DNA from: Paenibacillus tundrae
Lineage (GTDB): Bacteria > Bacillota > Bacilli > Paenibacillales > Paenibacillaceae
DNA: 64,000 nt
Assembly: GCF_036884255.1 (NCBI RefSeq)
Contig: NZ_CP145605.1
Span: 1,736,001-1,800,000 of the forward strand
Reading direction: 5' to 3'
The notes under the pieces are model-generated. The model saw nothing but the letters and a program-made list of their open reading frames with translations. It had not been told where the DNA came from and did not search any database. Shown in pieces: positions 8,794 through 19,373 of the stretch. Each line of letters begins with the position of its first letter. Within the stretch, counting starts at the first letter, position 1. The translations under genes and the position numbers were made by a program.

Positions 8794-8963
8794 TGTTGAC
8801 CCTGTAGCGAGGGAATAGGAGAAGGGCTCTACTGCACGGCAAAATAACCTTTTACATATGTTATACAAAATGTGGAAAATACGCACAGTAATAACGTTTT
8901 GCTTAAATAGTTGAGCCTTTTTCCGATTCTCCTTATGATCCATTAACTTTGGCAAAATTTCGG

Positions 8964-8992
8964 TTGACACCGTTTTCATGAAATGATACATT
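8964..8992 (+). promoter_or_regulatory. licT promoter with overlapping cre-like site
   Basis: TTGACA (8964-8969), a 17-nt spacer and TACATT (8987-8992). Bases 8965-8978 (TGACACCGTTTTCA) match the CcpA cre consensus at all but one fixed position. This suggests carbon catabolite repression of the beta-glucoside operon. A second TATAAT occurs at 8998. Confidence 0.6.
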
Positions 8993-9009
8993 AAGGCTAT
9001 AATTTGAAA

Positions 9010-9085
9010 TGGGTGTTACTGATTAGATCAGGCATTACCATGTTGAAAATACCTTATGTATTTTCAAGATGGATTTTTGTGTTTT
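9010..9085 (+). promoter_or_regulatory. Ribonucleic antiterminator plus terminator before licT
   Basis: Bases 9011-9039 (GGGTGTTACTGATT...ATCAGGCATTACC) match the RAT target of BglG/LicT proteins. They are followed at once by the hairpin TTGAAAATAC/GTATTTTCAA (9043-9066) and a T-rich tract to about 9085. LicT binding to the RAT would block the terminator, so licT appears to control its own expression. Confidence 0.85.
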
Positions 9086-9106
9086 TTAAGAGGTGGGGTC
9101 AGTAAA

Positions 9107-9961
9107 GTGAGGTATATTAAAGCCTTCAACAATAACGTGGCTTTAGTTAAAGATCTCTCTGGACTTGAATGGGTAGTGATGGGTACTGGAGTAGGTTTCC
9201 AAAAGAAAAAAGGAGATCTGATCGAAGAAGAGAGTATTCGCCGGAAGTTTGCAGCAGAGGATTCAGCAGCGAAGAAACCTCTCGTGCAAGTATTGGATCA
9301 TATGGACCCTGATGTTCTCGATGTAGCGGTAGAAGTGGTTAAAAATGCGGAAGTTTCGCTTAATACGACGTTCGAAAATAACATTTATTTAACCATCGCC
9401 GATCATTTGAACTTTGCGATCAAACGAGCAAATGAGCAAATTGAATACGTTGAAACGAACCGTTGGGAAGTCAAGAATCTATATCCGAAGGAATATCTCG
9501 CAGCTCAAGAAGCCATCCGGCTAGTATTCGATCGCCTTGATGTTCTTTTGCCCAAAAGTGAGGAAACCTTTCTAACCTACCATTTCGTAAATGGACAGCA
9601 GACTAAAAAGACACGGATTGAAGAAACGTTGAAAATGACGGAAGTGATTAATCGAATTATTGAGGTTATCCAATATCATTTTCAAGTCAAGCTGGATGAA
9701 GAATCGTTGAGCTACACGCGGTTTATCACCCATCTGCGTCACTTTTTTATTCGTCAATTCAAGCAGAATCACATCGAAGATCAAGAGGTTGATCTAACGA
9801 TTGTGGAAGTGGTCAAGAGTAAGTACCCTCGTTCCTATCAGGCAGTTGAGAAAATTGCACATCTGCTCGAACGGAAGTATGGTTGGTCGCTTTCGCCGAA
9901 TGAAAGACTGTATCTTGCTCTTCATATCTGGCGTTTAACCAGCCAACTAGAAACTAAATAG
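9107..9961 (+). CDS. licT: Transcription antiterminator LicT
   Basis: RNA-binding antiterminator of the BglG/LicT family, 284 residues. The CAT RNA-binding domain is at about 1-55 and the PRD1 and PRD2 domains follow. Their regulatory histidines are present: H100 and H159 in PRD1 (numbers identical to B. subtilis LicT), H209 and H273 in PRD2. PTS phosphorylation of these sites switches activity by sugar supply. The start is GTG at 9107, behind AGGTGGGG at 9091-9098; an ATG at 9056 lies inside the terminator hairpin and is rejected. Its two targets are the RATs before licT and before bglP. Confidence 0.95.
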   Translation: MRYIKAFNNNVALVKDLSGLEWVVMGTGVGFQKKKGDLIEEESIRRKFAAEDSAAKKPLVQVLDHMDPDVLDVAVEVVKNAEVSLNTTFENNIYLTIADHLNFAIKRANEQIEYVETNRWEVKNLYPKEYLAAQEAIRLVFDRLDVLLPKSEETFLTYHFVNGQQTKKTRIEETLKMTEVINRIIEVIQYHFQVKLDEESLSYTRFITHLRHFFIRQFKQNHIEDQEVDLTIVEVVKSKYPRSYQAVEKIAHLLERKYGWSLSPNERLYLALHIWRLTSQLETK

Positions 9962-9967
9962 GTCAAC

Positions 9968-10053
9968 CGTGGAATTGTTACTGAATCATCGATTCAGGCG
10001 TTACCCAAGCATATGAGAGCCAACAAGGCTCTACGTTGTTTGGGTATTTTTTT
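9968..10053 (+). promoter_or_regulatory. Second RAT and terminator, before bglP
   Basis: GGAATTGTTACTGAATC and GATTCAGGCGTTACCC form a RAT. Its last bases (TACCCAA, from 10001) also form the left arm of a terminator hairpin closing with TTGGGTATTTTTTTT (to about 10053), so the two structures are mutually exclusive. This is the classical LicT/SacY switch. Confidence 0.87.
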
Positions 10054-10079
10054 TGGAAATTGTGGAGAGGGGATTCGCG

Positions 10080-11996
10080 ATGAAAGCATATCAAGAGTTA
10101 GCTAAACAGATTGTAGAGAAAGTCGGAGGGAGGGAGAATGTAGAGCAGTCCTGGCATTGTGTGACGCGCTTGCGCTTCTTGGTGAGTGACAAGGAGAAGA
10201 TAAAGCTAGAAGAGATCAAACAATTAAAAGGAGTCATCGGTGCTCAATTCTCAGGTGATCAATTCCAAGTCATTATCGGTAATCAGGTGGCTGATGTATT
10301 CGCAGAAGTCGAACCTTTAGTCGGTACGGGGGGAACTCAGGCAGGAAGCGGAGAGAAAAAAGGGATAATCTCCTCCGTCTTTGACTTCATCTCAGGTGTA
10401 TTCACTCCGCTCATTCCAGCACTTGCCGGAGCGGGTCTACTCAAAGGCTTCCTTGCAATGTTTGTAACATTTGGCTGGTTGAGTAATCAAAGCGAGACAT
10501 ATCTAGTATTAAACATGATCGGAGACGGGCTCTTCTACTTCCTGCCCTTGTTCCTAGCTGTAACGGCTGCGCGCAAAATTAAGACGAATGAGTATGTTGC
10601 GCTCGCTCTTGCCGCACCGATGCTGTATCCAACCATGGTCAACGCAGTCAACTCGGGTGGAGAGATCACGAGCTTTACCATTTTCGGTGGGATTTCCATC
10701 CCGGTGATCAATTATTCGTCATCGGTTATTCCGATCATACTCGGTGTCATTCTTCTGAAATACGTAAGTGCTTTTATTAAGTCATGGATGCCGAATGTGC
10801 TAACGATGATGTTCACACCACTGCTGTCCCTGATTATTGTGGCTCCGATTACACTGTGGCTCATTGGACCAATGGGTACTTATGCAGGTAATTGGGTCGC
10901 AAGTGGACTCGTATGGTTGTTCGATGTGGCTGGGCCATTAGCAGGCTTCTTGGTTGCTGGTTTCATGCCGCTGCTCATTATGACAGGTATGCACTATGCC
11001 CTTGTTCCCATTATTTTTCAAAATTTCGCAAGCTACGGCTTCGATCCGATTGTCTCTCCCATGATGCTACTTAGTAATGTGGCACAGGCTGGGGCTGCAT
11101 TCGCAGTCGCAGTGAGAAGTAAGAACTCTCAATTCAAACAGTTGGGTGCATCTACCGGTTTCTCGGCTCTTCTGGGTATCACGGAGCCTGCGATGTACGG
11201 AGTTAACATGAAGTTGAAAAAACCGCTGTATCTCGCCATGATCTCTGCTGGGGTTATGGGTGGAATTGCTGCATGGCTTGGAATTAAGAAACAGGTATTA
11301 GGCGGACTGCCGGGGCTCTTCGTTTTACCAGCGTATGCCGATCCGTTGGGTAATTCGTATAACTTGATCATGACCTCGATTCTTTTTGTTGGAGCCTTGC
11401 TCGGTGCCTTTGTGCTTGTCATGATCTTCGGTTTCAAAGATATTCCAGCTGAAGGGAAGCAGGAAGAGAAAAGCGCACCGAAGGTTCCAACAAACCCGAA
11501 AGCATCGAGTGCGAGTATTACAGCAGCTGCAACGAAAGGACCGATCAACATCCATTCACCATTGAAAGGACAGATTGTAAACCTCCATGACGTATCCGAC
11601 CCGACGTTCTCAGAAGAAGCGATGGGCAAAGGTATTGCAATTGAGCCAGACGAAGATCGCATCGTTTCGCCGGTTAATGGAGAGGTCAGCATTATGCCGA
11701 AATCCGGTCATGCCATTGGTATTAAAGGAGACGACGGTGAAGAACTGCTTATCCACATCGGAATCGAGACCGTTTCGCTAAAAGGTAAGCATTTTACAAG
11801 TCTCGTGAAGCCAGGGGATCGACTTGAAATAGGACAGCCTTTGATTGAATTCGATCGCGCCGCCATTCGTGAAGCTGGTCTTGAGACGGTAACGATGATG
11901 ATTGTCACCAATACAGCCGACTATCTAGACGTACTGACGATTAACGAAACAGGTCCTATTTTTGAAGGAGAACGAGCATTAACTATTATGAAATAA
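10080..11996 (+). CDS. bglP: Beta-glucoside PTS permease EIIBCA
   Basis: Membrane phosphotransferase of 638 residues that imports and phosphorylates aryl-beta-glucosides. The domains run EIIB (1-80, phosphocysteine in WHCVTRLRF at C27), EIIC (about 105-465, ten or so membrane segments, including the GITEPAMYG motif) and EIIA (about 495-638, phosphohistidine in LLIHIGIETV). ATG at 10080 is chosen because GAGAGGGG lies just upstream. EIIBCA of this class also phosphorylates LicT to keep it off when substrate is absent. It is followed by bglH after 25 nt in one operon. Confidence 0.95.
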   Translation: MKAYQELAKQIVEKVGGRENVEQSWHCVTRLRFLVSDKEKIKLEEIKQLKGVIGAQFSGDQFQVIIGNQVADVFAEVEPLVGTGGTQAGSGEKKGIISSVFDFISGVFTPLIPALAGAGLLKGFLAMFVTFGWLSNQSETYLVLNMIGDGLFYFLPLFLAVTAARKIKTNEYVALALAAPMLYPTMVNAVNSGGEITSFTIFGGISIPVINYSSSVIPIILGVILLKYVSAFIKSWMPNVLTMMFTPLLSLIIVAPITLWLIGPMGTYAGNWVASGLVWLFDVAGPLAGFLVAGFMPLLIMTGMHYALVPIIFQNFASYGFDPIVSPMMLLSNVAQAGAAFAVAVRSKNSQFKQLGASTGFSALLGITEPAMYGVNMKLKKPLYLAMISAGVMGGIAAWLGIKKQVLGGLPGLFVLPAYADPLGNSYNLIMTSILFVGALLGAFVLVMIFGFKDIPAEGKQEEKSAPKVPTNPKASSASITAAATKGPINIHSPLKGQIVNLHDVSDPTFSEEAMGKGIAIEPDEDRIVSPVNGEVSIMPKSGHAIGIKGDDGEELLIHIGIETVSLKGKHFTSLVKPGDRLEIGQPLIEFDRAAIREAGLETVTMMIVTNTADYLDVLTINETGPIFEGERALTIMK

Positions 11997-12015
11997 AACA
12001 TAAACTAAGGAGTGA

Positions 12016-13491
<1,476 letters not shown>

Positions 13492-13528
13492 GTTTGAATA
13501 GATTCAATCGAACATGATTTTTATAAAA

Positions 13529-13572
13529 GAAAAGTGTCGGCTCGTGCACTCGTGCATGATCGACACTTTTTT
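13529..13572. terminator. Terminator of the licT-bglP-bglH operon
   Basis: AAAGTGTCG and CGACACTTTTTT flank a short inner hairpin (CGTGCACTCGTGCATG). It may also act on the opposite strand. Confidence 0.85.
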
Positions 13573-13637
13573 GCTCTTTATTAAGGAGGTTGATTAGACA
13601 TGTATCGCATAAATATGAGCGTTAAAAAGGTTTTCAG

Positions 13638-14282
13638 TTATGACAAGATGAGCCACACGGCTAGTACAAATTTGTACAAAAAGTAAACCGCGAAACCCAG
13701 TAAAAGTACACCCGCCAGAGCCGAGACAACTTGTATCATTTTGGAGCTCATCATTTTGCGTGTGATGGAGACGATCGAGACCAGACCCACATCATGTAGA
13801 AGAATTCCACAGAGCACACCGAGTGCGGCGAAAACAAAGCTCAATTTTCCAGCCGTCTGGTAGGAATCAGATAATACGGTACCGAACACGGATATCCAGA
13901 AAATAAGATTACCTGGCGAGACAGCAACCAGTAATCCATTGCGATATGTCTTCCAAAATGATTTGTTGGTTTTTGCGTTCTTTCCCTCGGTAGAGACCAG
14001 ATTAAGGTCTGAGTTTCGGATAGAATCATAACCCAGAAAGGCTAAGAAGCCTGCACCAGCGAGCCATAACGGAATCTGAACATACGGAAGTGACAATAGA
14101 GAGGCGAAGCCAAAATACATGGCAAGGATTAATCCAGCATCGACAGTCATTCCACCAAGGCCTACCGCCCAGCCATGCATGAATCCATTTCGTAACCCCT
14201 GCTTGGTCATCTCTACGGTAATAGCTCCAACAGGCATGGCAATAGCGAGTCCAATGAGTACGAATTTAATATAGATTTCCAT
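13638..14282 (-). CDS. LysE family amino-acid exporter
   Basis: Membrane exporter of 214 residues with about six helices. The LysE/RhtB N-terminal signature is IAMPVGAITVEMTKQGLRNGF, and the central segment VAVSPGNLIFWISVFG is typical. The start at 14282 follows AAAGGAAATGATT on the minus strand. Related exporters move amino acids or similar compounds; the substrate is unknown. A second LysE gene lies at 17866-18519. Confidence 0.88.
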   Translation of the reverse strand: MEIYIKFVLIGLAIAMPVGAITVEMTKQGLRNGFMHGWAVGLGGMTVDAGLILAMYFGFASLLSLPYVQIPLWLAGAGFLAFLGYDSIRNSDLNLVSTEGKNAKTNKSFWKTYRNGLLVAVSPGNLIFWISVFGTVLSDSYQTAGKLSFVFAALGVLCGILLHDVGLVSIVSITRKMMSSKMIQVVSALAGVLLLGFAVYFLYKFVLAVWLILS

Positions 14283-14363
14283 AATCATTTCCTTTCTATA
14301 CATGAATGATTACATGAGGGCTTGTCCGCTGGTGGTTGGAGAAATATACCTGTGGTGCATTCC

Positions 14364-14414
14364 GCTCTCCTCGGGAACCGCTGGTACTCAGCTTATTCGG
14401 AGGAGAGCTTTTTT
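14364..14414 (+). terminator. Orphan hairpin with T-run, no gene upstream
   Basis: GCTCTCCTC (14364-14372) and GAGGAGAGC (14400-14408) pair perfectly, followed by TTTTTT on the plus strand. No plus-strand gene precedes it; it lies in the leader region of the minus-strand LysE gene. It could end an antisense or small RNA, or be a folded leader element of LysE read in the other direction. Confidence 0.45.
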
Positions 14415-14429
14415 AGAATCGAGATGCCG

Positions 14430-15176
14430 TTATGACTTGCCTTTTTCCTGCAAGGATCGAAGAAATGGACATTTGGAAGGAGCGGTATCATCATCACGAA
14501 GAAAATACTGTTTGTACTCCAAGTTACCTTCGCTTCCATATTGTTTCAATTCAGGATGAGCTGGAACGGTATCGTACGCAGCCAGGCGTGCACGAATTCT
14601 AGGAGCGATGGCTGCAGCCCGTTGAGGTTGTTCATTCCAGAGATTCAGCACCCAGCGGGGTGTTAAAGCCAGCATGAGATAGGGAAAGTGCCTACTTTGA
14701 CGAGACGTATGTGCAGGTGTGCCACAGTACACGAAGTATCGTTCATCTCCGAAACAAAATTCCCAGAGTGGATTCTCCGGATCTTCGGGAATATCACCTG
14801 GCCAAGGCTCACTGTCCAAATCCCGAATTTCACTTAATAAGTTCCAGAAGGTTTTTTCGTAGTCAAGAACACTCCGGATTTCATTTTCTTGCTCAAAGAA
14901 CACAACGAGAGAAGAATAGTCACCGAAAGAACGGGACGACTTCCCATATTCCTCAACAATTTTTGATAATTGCTTTGCGGGGAGATCGCGCTCGGAACAG
15001 GAGATGAATCCATATCGGAGGTGACCCAGCGCATGAGCCTGTGTAGCCGGAATACACGGAAAGCGAGCTTCCCGGTCGCTCATTTTGGTAGAAAATAAAC
15101 GATGCGCATCCCTCATCCAGGGATCAAGCGTCAGATCATGGTTTTCAATCTCGACAGAAGAAAACAACAGCGGCAT
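14430..15176 (-). CDS. YqcI/YcgG family protein
   Basis: Protein of 248 residues resembling the YqcI/YcgG family of unknown biochemical function. Recognisable blocks are the central FCFGDERYFVYCGTPAHTSRQSR with its Cys, His and Arg residues, LMLALTPRWVLN and the C-terminal SKCPFLRSL. An AAAGGAGGA site precedes the ATG at 15176. It is monocistronic, lying between LysE and the manganese catalase. No membrane segment or signal peptide is seen, so it is probably cytoplasmic. Confidence 0.75.
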   Translation of the reverse strand: MPLLFSSVEIENHDLTLDPWMRDAHRLFSTKMSDREARFPCIPATQAHALGHLRYGFISCSERDLPAKQLSKIVEEYGKSSRSFGDYSSLVVFFEQENEIRSVLDYEKTFWNLLSEIRDLDSEPWPGDIPEDPENPLWEFCFGDERYFVYCGTPAHTSRQSRHFPYLMLALTPRWVLNLWNEQPQRAAAIAPRIRARLAAYDTVPAHPELKQYGSEGNLEYKQYFLRDDDTAPSKCPFLRSLQEKGKS

Positions 15177-15325
15177 GAACAGTCCTCCTTTTTACTACTA
15201 CTAGGATATAACCTAGCGTCGAAATGGTGACTGTCCACAACTCAACTTTGAGATGTAAAAGGATGTTATATGGAAAGGAAATTCAACGGATCTTGGTGGT
15301 ATATGCAAGTATTTTGCATACTGCA

Positions 15326-15333
15326 CATACAAT
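15326..15333 (+). promoter_or_regulatory. Possible sigma-E type -10 element
   Basis: CATACAAT matches the mother-cell sigma-E -10 consensus (CATACANT) and lies 19 nt before the ribosome site of the manganese catalase. The -35 match is poor (AGTATTT-like). The idea rests partly on the fact that the family member CotJC is a sporulation protein. Confidence 0.35.
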
Positions 15334-15359
15334 CACCTATCCGAATTCAATGAGGTGAT

Positions 15360-16226
15360 GTGTTGTTTTTTAACATCAAGGAACTGCAGTACCATGCCAA
15401 ACCAGACCGTCCTGATCCGGTGTTTGCCCGAAAACTTCAAGAAGTGCTGGGCGGGCAATTTGGAGAGATTACCGTTGCTCTGCAATATCTCTTTCAAGGC
15501 TGGAATGTCCGTGGAGATGGTAAATATAAAGATCTTCTTATGGATACGGGCACAGAGGAGCTTGCTCATGTCGAGATGCTAGCTACGATGATTGCTCGAC
15601 TGTTAGACAATGCTCCGCTTGCTACATTGGAAGAAGCGGCCAAGGATCCAGTCATCAACGCCATTTTGGGAGGGAGTAATCCACAGCACGCGATTGTAAG
15701 TGGCCTGGGCGCAGCACCAACAGATAGTAATGGGTATCCGTGGAATGCCAAGTACATCATAGCAAGTGGGAATTTATTAGCAGATTTCAGGCAGAATCTA
15801 GCCGCTGAATCTCAAGGCAGACTTCAGGTAGCTAGACTATATGAAATGACGAACGATCGTGGCGTAAAAGACATGCTGTCCTGGCTGCTTGCACGGGACA
15901 CAATGCACCAGAACCAATGGATTGCTGCAATACGAGAGCTTGAGGAAAAAGAAGGAGTCGTTGTACCAAGCACCTTCCCGAAAGAGCTGGAGAAAAGAGA
16001 CGTTGCATACGTTCTCTTCAACTTCTCGCGAGGCAATGAGAGCGCAACAGGACGTTGGGCTCACGGGCCAAGTATGGACGGTCAAGGTACATTCCAATAT
16101 GTTCAACATCCACAGCCATTAGCGCCTGCACCGAAGCTGCCACCAGCGCCGCCTTATATTTTTGATACACCGCCGGAAGTTCTTCGAAAGGGAAGCTCAG
16201 CTGATGCCCCTCCTTTTATGCCATAA
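15360..16226 (+). CDS. Manganese catalase (CotJC-like)
   Basis: Di-manganese catalase family protein of 288 residues, dismutating hydrogen peroxide. The four-helix bundle ligand positions are visible: GEITVALQYLFQGW (Glu near 38), TEELAHVEML (ExxH near 66-70), then NLAAESQGRL and LLARDTMHQNQW supplying the second Glu and His. GAGGTG is close to the GTG at 15360; the next codon, TTG, has better spacing and is an equally likely start. The C-terminal 40 residues are Pro-rich. Spore-coat association is possible. It is monocistronic with its own terminator. Confidence 0.88.
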   Translation: MLFFNIKELQYHAKPDRPDPVFARKLQEVLGGQFGEITVALQYLFQGWNVRGDGKYKDLLMDTGTEELAHVEMLATMIARLLDNAPLATLEEAAKDPVINAILGGSNPQHAIVSGLGAAPTDSNGYPWNAKYIIASGNLLADFRQNLAAESQGRLQVARLYEMTNDRGVKDMLSWLLARDTMHQNQWIAAIRELEEKEGVVVPSTFPKELEKRDVAYVLFNFSRGNESATGRWAHGPSMDGQGTFQYVQHPQPLAPAPKLPPAPPYIFDTPPEVLRKGSSADAPPFMP

Positions 16227-16256
16227 TTAATTCGAATATCATTTATCATTGACGTA

Positions 16257-16300
16257 AGAAGAGGGAAGACAGAGTCCAATCTGTTTTCCCTCTTCTATTT
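16257..16300 (+). terminator. Terminator of the manganese catalase gene
   Basis: Perfect GAAGAGGGAA/TTCCCTCTTC stem with an inner CAGA/TCTG pair, followed by TATTT. Confidence 0.75.
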
Positions 16301-16422
16301 GCAATTTTGATATACATCAGGCGAGATGATTTTATTTCTTAGACACAGTCCTGACATGTTTCCACGCGAATGGGGCAGGCTACTTGAAGCAGCTTGGAAA
16401 TGATGTAGAAAGGACTGACAAC

Positions 16423-17853
16423 ATGAGTAAGGCATCCAAATCGTCAACAGAGGAAAAGAAATTGAAATGGTGGCAGTTAAGTCTGCTTGGTGTGGCAGGA
16501 ACGATTGGAACAGGATACTTTTTAGGCTCAAGTCTTGCGATATCCATTGGCGGCCCTGCGGTATTAATCGCTTATGCCTTAGCTGCTCTGGGTACATATG
16601 TTGTTTTTGATGCTTTGGCACGAATGACTTCAGATCATCCAGAAGAGGGTTCATTCCGTTCCTATGCGAAGAAGGCTTTTGGGAATTGGGCTGGTTTTGC
16701 CAGCGGGTGGGTATATTGGTTCTCTGAGTTGCTTATTATGGGGAGTCAGTTGACGGCTCTGTCGATATTTTCTCGATTCTGGTTTCCCAATGTTCCGCTG
16801 TGGGTCTTTGCCGCAGGATTTGGCGTAATCGGCCTATGTATCGTATTTTTTGGCAACAAAGGATTTGACCGGGTTGAGAATGTGCTCGCAATCATTAAGA
16901 TTGCAGCCATTATTATGTTCCTGATCCTAGCTATTGCGCTTCTTGCCGGTTGGATTGGAGGAACGAAGTACGATCATAAAGTGCCAATGGACATGGCAGC
17001 GATTTTTCCCAAGGGTGGAGTAGGCTTGTGGGCTGCATTTCTGTTTGCGTTCTATGCCTACGGAGGGATTGAGGTGCTGGGAATTATGTCTTATCGGTTG
17101 GAAAAGCCCGATGACGCACCCAAGGCAGGCAAGGTGATGCTCATTTCCCTTTCGACTGTATATGTCGTTTCCATTGGTCTTGCGTTAATCATGGTACCAC
17201 TGAGTGCGTTTAATCCCAAAGAAAGTCCGTTTGTCCTGGCACTGAGCAGCGATCATCTAGCCTTTGTTCCACACCTGTTCAATGGCGTGCTGATTGTGGC
17301 GGGTTTCTCGACCATGACGGCATCGCTCTATGCGGTGACCTCAATGATTATTACACTGGCGAAGGAGGGAGATGCGCCGACGTTATTCTCGCGTAAGTGG
17401 AAGAAGAAATATCCTTTATTCGCACTCTCCCTCATCGGTTGTGGACTTATCGGAACGATTATTATGTCTCTGCTACTGCCTGGTAAAGTGTATGAATATA
17501 TTACGACTGCAGCTGGATTGATGCTGTTATATAACTGGTCGTTTATCTTGTTGTCCTCTGGTCGACTATTGAAATCAGGAAAGTTCGATGTCGTCAAACG
17601 TTGGATTGGACTGGTGCTCATTACGTTAGCCGTGACCGGTACGCTCTTCCACGCACTCAGTAGATCCGGCTTATTCATAAGTCTCCTGCTGGTGTTGCTT
17701 ATTGGAATTAGTGATGTCATTGTACAGCGTAAACGCAAGAAAAAGTCCTCGGCTCAATCGGCAAGCGCTGGGAAGGAAGACGAGGAAGCGGATGAGGAAG
17801 CAACCGGTTATCACATCACCGGCATACGTCTTCGCAGAAGTAAGGTGAAATGA
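16423..17853 (+). CDS. Amino acid permease, APC superfamily
   Basis: Membrane transporter of 476 residues with about twelve helices. The first helix carries the APC signature GVAGTIGTGYFLGSS, where the substrate carboxylate and amino groups bind, and IALSKIG-like segments follow (FYAYGGIEVLGIMS in helix 6). A long charged C-terminal tail (KKKSSAQSAS..., then Glu-rich) is cytoplasmic. ATG at 16423 is chosen because AAAGGA lies 8 nt upstream. The substrate is probably an amino acid, but which one cannot be told. It converges on a LysE-type exporter. Confidence 0.88.
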   Translation: MSKASKSSTEEKKLKWWQLSLLGVAGTIGTGYFLGSSLAISIGGPAVLIAYALAALGTYVVFDALARMTSDHPEEGSFRSYAKKAFGNWAGFASGWVYWFSELLIMGSQLTALSIFSRFWFPNVPLWVFAAGFGVIGLCIVFFGNKGFDRVENVLAIIKIAAIIMFLILAIALLAGWIGGTKYDHKVPMDMAAIFPKGGVGLWAAFLFAFYAYGGIEVLGIMSYRLEKPDDAPKAGKVMLISLSTVYVVSIGLALIMVPLSAFNPKESPFVLALSSDHLAFVPHLFNGVLIVAGFSTMTASLYAVTSMIITLAKEGDAPTLFSRKWKKKYPLFALSLIGCGLIGTIIMSLLLPGKVYEYITTAAGLMLLYNWSFILLSSGRLLKSGKFDVVKRWIGLVLITLAVTGTLFHALSRSGLFISLLLVLLIGISDVIVQRKRKKKSSAQSASAGKEDEEADEEATGYHITGIRLRRSKVK

Positions 17854-17865
17854 CGGACAACTAGG

Positions 17866-18519
17866 TCATAGAACTAACAGAACTTGTACGGCTTTGACGC
17901 CAAAATAAATGCCAAAACCAATCAGGGACACCCCAGAGATCAGTCCGATGGATCGAAGTACCGCAGACGTGAGATATTTGCGGAAAAAGCTGACCGCTGT
18001 CGCCATGCACAAGTCCCACAGTAGAACACCGAAGATGATAGCACCACTGTAGATCAACATCTGATCTAGCGGGGAGTCATTGACCGCTTTAGCCAGAACA
18101 GATCCGTATATGCCAAGCCAGAACATGATGGATAGAGGGTTGAATAGAGACATTAGGAACCCTTGAACAAATGACTTTGATAGTTCGAAATGACCTCCTC
18201 TCGTCTCATTGAGAGCGAGGTTTCCTGCATTTTTCATACTTTCTACGCCAGTGTAAACGAGTACAAAACAACCAAATAGCCACAAGAATACCCTTACAAA
18301 AGGCAGCTCCAGTAGGTGCACAACGCCAAAGTATACGAGCAACATGTACAGGATATCTGCTGCGATGGCTCCCAGTCCAACAAACCAGGCGGGCATGAAA
18401 CCTCCACGGACACCCTTGTCCAATTGCGCTGCATTAATGGGTCCCATAGGCGCCGACAGGGTTAACCCGAGAAAAACATAGCCTAATAAGATCGAGATAG
18501 ATGTCTCCTCCTTTCGCAT
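17866..18519 (-). CDS. LysE family exporter (second copy)
   Basis: Membrane protein of 217 residues with six predicted helices and the signature LSAPMGPINAAQLDKGVRGGF. The motif SLFNPLSIMFWLGIYG parallels that of the copy at 13638-14282, but overall similarity is only of family level. An AAAGGAGGA site precedes the ATG at 18519. Its stop lies 13 nt from the stop of the convergent APC permease. The substrate is unknown. Confidence 0.87.
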   Translation of the reverse strand: MRKEETSISILLGYVFLGLTLSAPMGPINAAQLDKGVRGGFMPAWFVGLGAIAADILYMLLVYFGVVHLLELPFVRVFLWLFGCFVLVYTGVESMKNAGNLALNETRGGHFELSKSFVQGFLMSLFNPLSIMFWLGIYGSVLAKAVNDSPLDQMLIYSGAIIFGVLLWDLCMATAVSFFRKYLTSAVLRSIGLISGVSLIGFGIYFGVKAVQVLLVL

Positions 18520-18748
18520 ACTTTACTAGCTTATTCTGCGAATGGCTCTTATAGGACAGGTTTATCTCCTATTTATGTGAGGATCAAGCGGAGTAGCGAA
18601 TATTTCATTTGAATATTAAAAAGTACATAAGGTACTATGTAAAAGAAGGAAGAAATTTGTAAAGTGTTAGATTGGAAGAGGTATGGCTAACTGATAGGTC
18701 TAGGACATATAAATAATCATCTCAATGAATGAAGGAGAGAAATAACTC

Positions 18749-19186
18749 ATGAGTTATGTGACTGTCTATCCGAGAGCCAAGTTGATGTTAGTAGGCATGC
18801 TGATCCTTGGATTTCTTATGGGTAGAAATTTTTACACTAGCGGCGATGGTTTTTCTAAATATGCTGCCCTAGGTATCCTGGCTATCGTTGTACTTAATGT
18901 GGCAATCCTAACCCGTCGTGTAGTCTCGCCCAAGCCAAGCGTTACTCTAGGCGAAGATTATGTGATATCGACCAAAAACAAGAGGTATGACGCCTCCCAA
19001 ATCGAGTGTGTCTATATGACCTACAAGCGAATTGGTATTAAGCTTTATGGTCGTAGGCTCGTTCCTTCGGATCTATGTTTTTATTTTGAATCTAGCCAAG
19101 AGAATGCAGGGTTAGAAGAGTTAGAGGAATGGACAGCACGTAACCAAAAAGAGGTGAAACACAAGTTTTTTCAAACCTTAACGTAG
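18749..19186 (+). CDS. Small membrane protein, unknown function
   Basis: Protein of 145 residues with two N-terminal membrane helices (about 11-27 and 38-53) and a soluble C-terminal domain with strand-rich pattern (KPSVTLGEDYVIS, IGIKLYGRRLVPSDL), reminiscent of bacterial PH-like domains. AAGGAGAG precedes the ATG. I do not recognise the family. The 230-nt upstream gap holds no feature I can support. Confidence 0.65.
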   Translation: MSYVTVYPRAKLMLVGMLILGFLMGRNFYTSGDGFSKYAALGILAIVVLNVAILTRRVVSPKPSVTLGEDYVISTKNKRYDASQIECVYMTYKRIGIKLYGRRLVPSDLCFYFESSQENAGLEELEEWTARNQKEVKHKFFQTLT

Positions 19187-19373
19187 ATCTGTGCGTCTAA
19201 CTACTAACAGCTTATTATAAACGGACACGAATTCCAGGTGCAGCAAAATTTTCGTCACAGATTAAAAAGGTGTATGCATCCATAGCCCAATAGATCATTA
19301 AAGTACATCCAATTGAGATAGAGCTACATAGCGGGTTTGGAGAGATTTAAATCATCAGTGGGAGAGATCATCT

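Noticed and set aside
11129-11692. 187-residue minus-strand frame inside bglP
   Set aside because: Shadow of the EIIC/EIIA coding sequence, with no independent signals.
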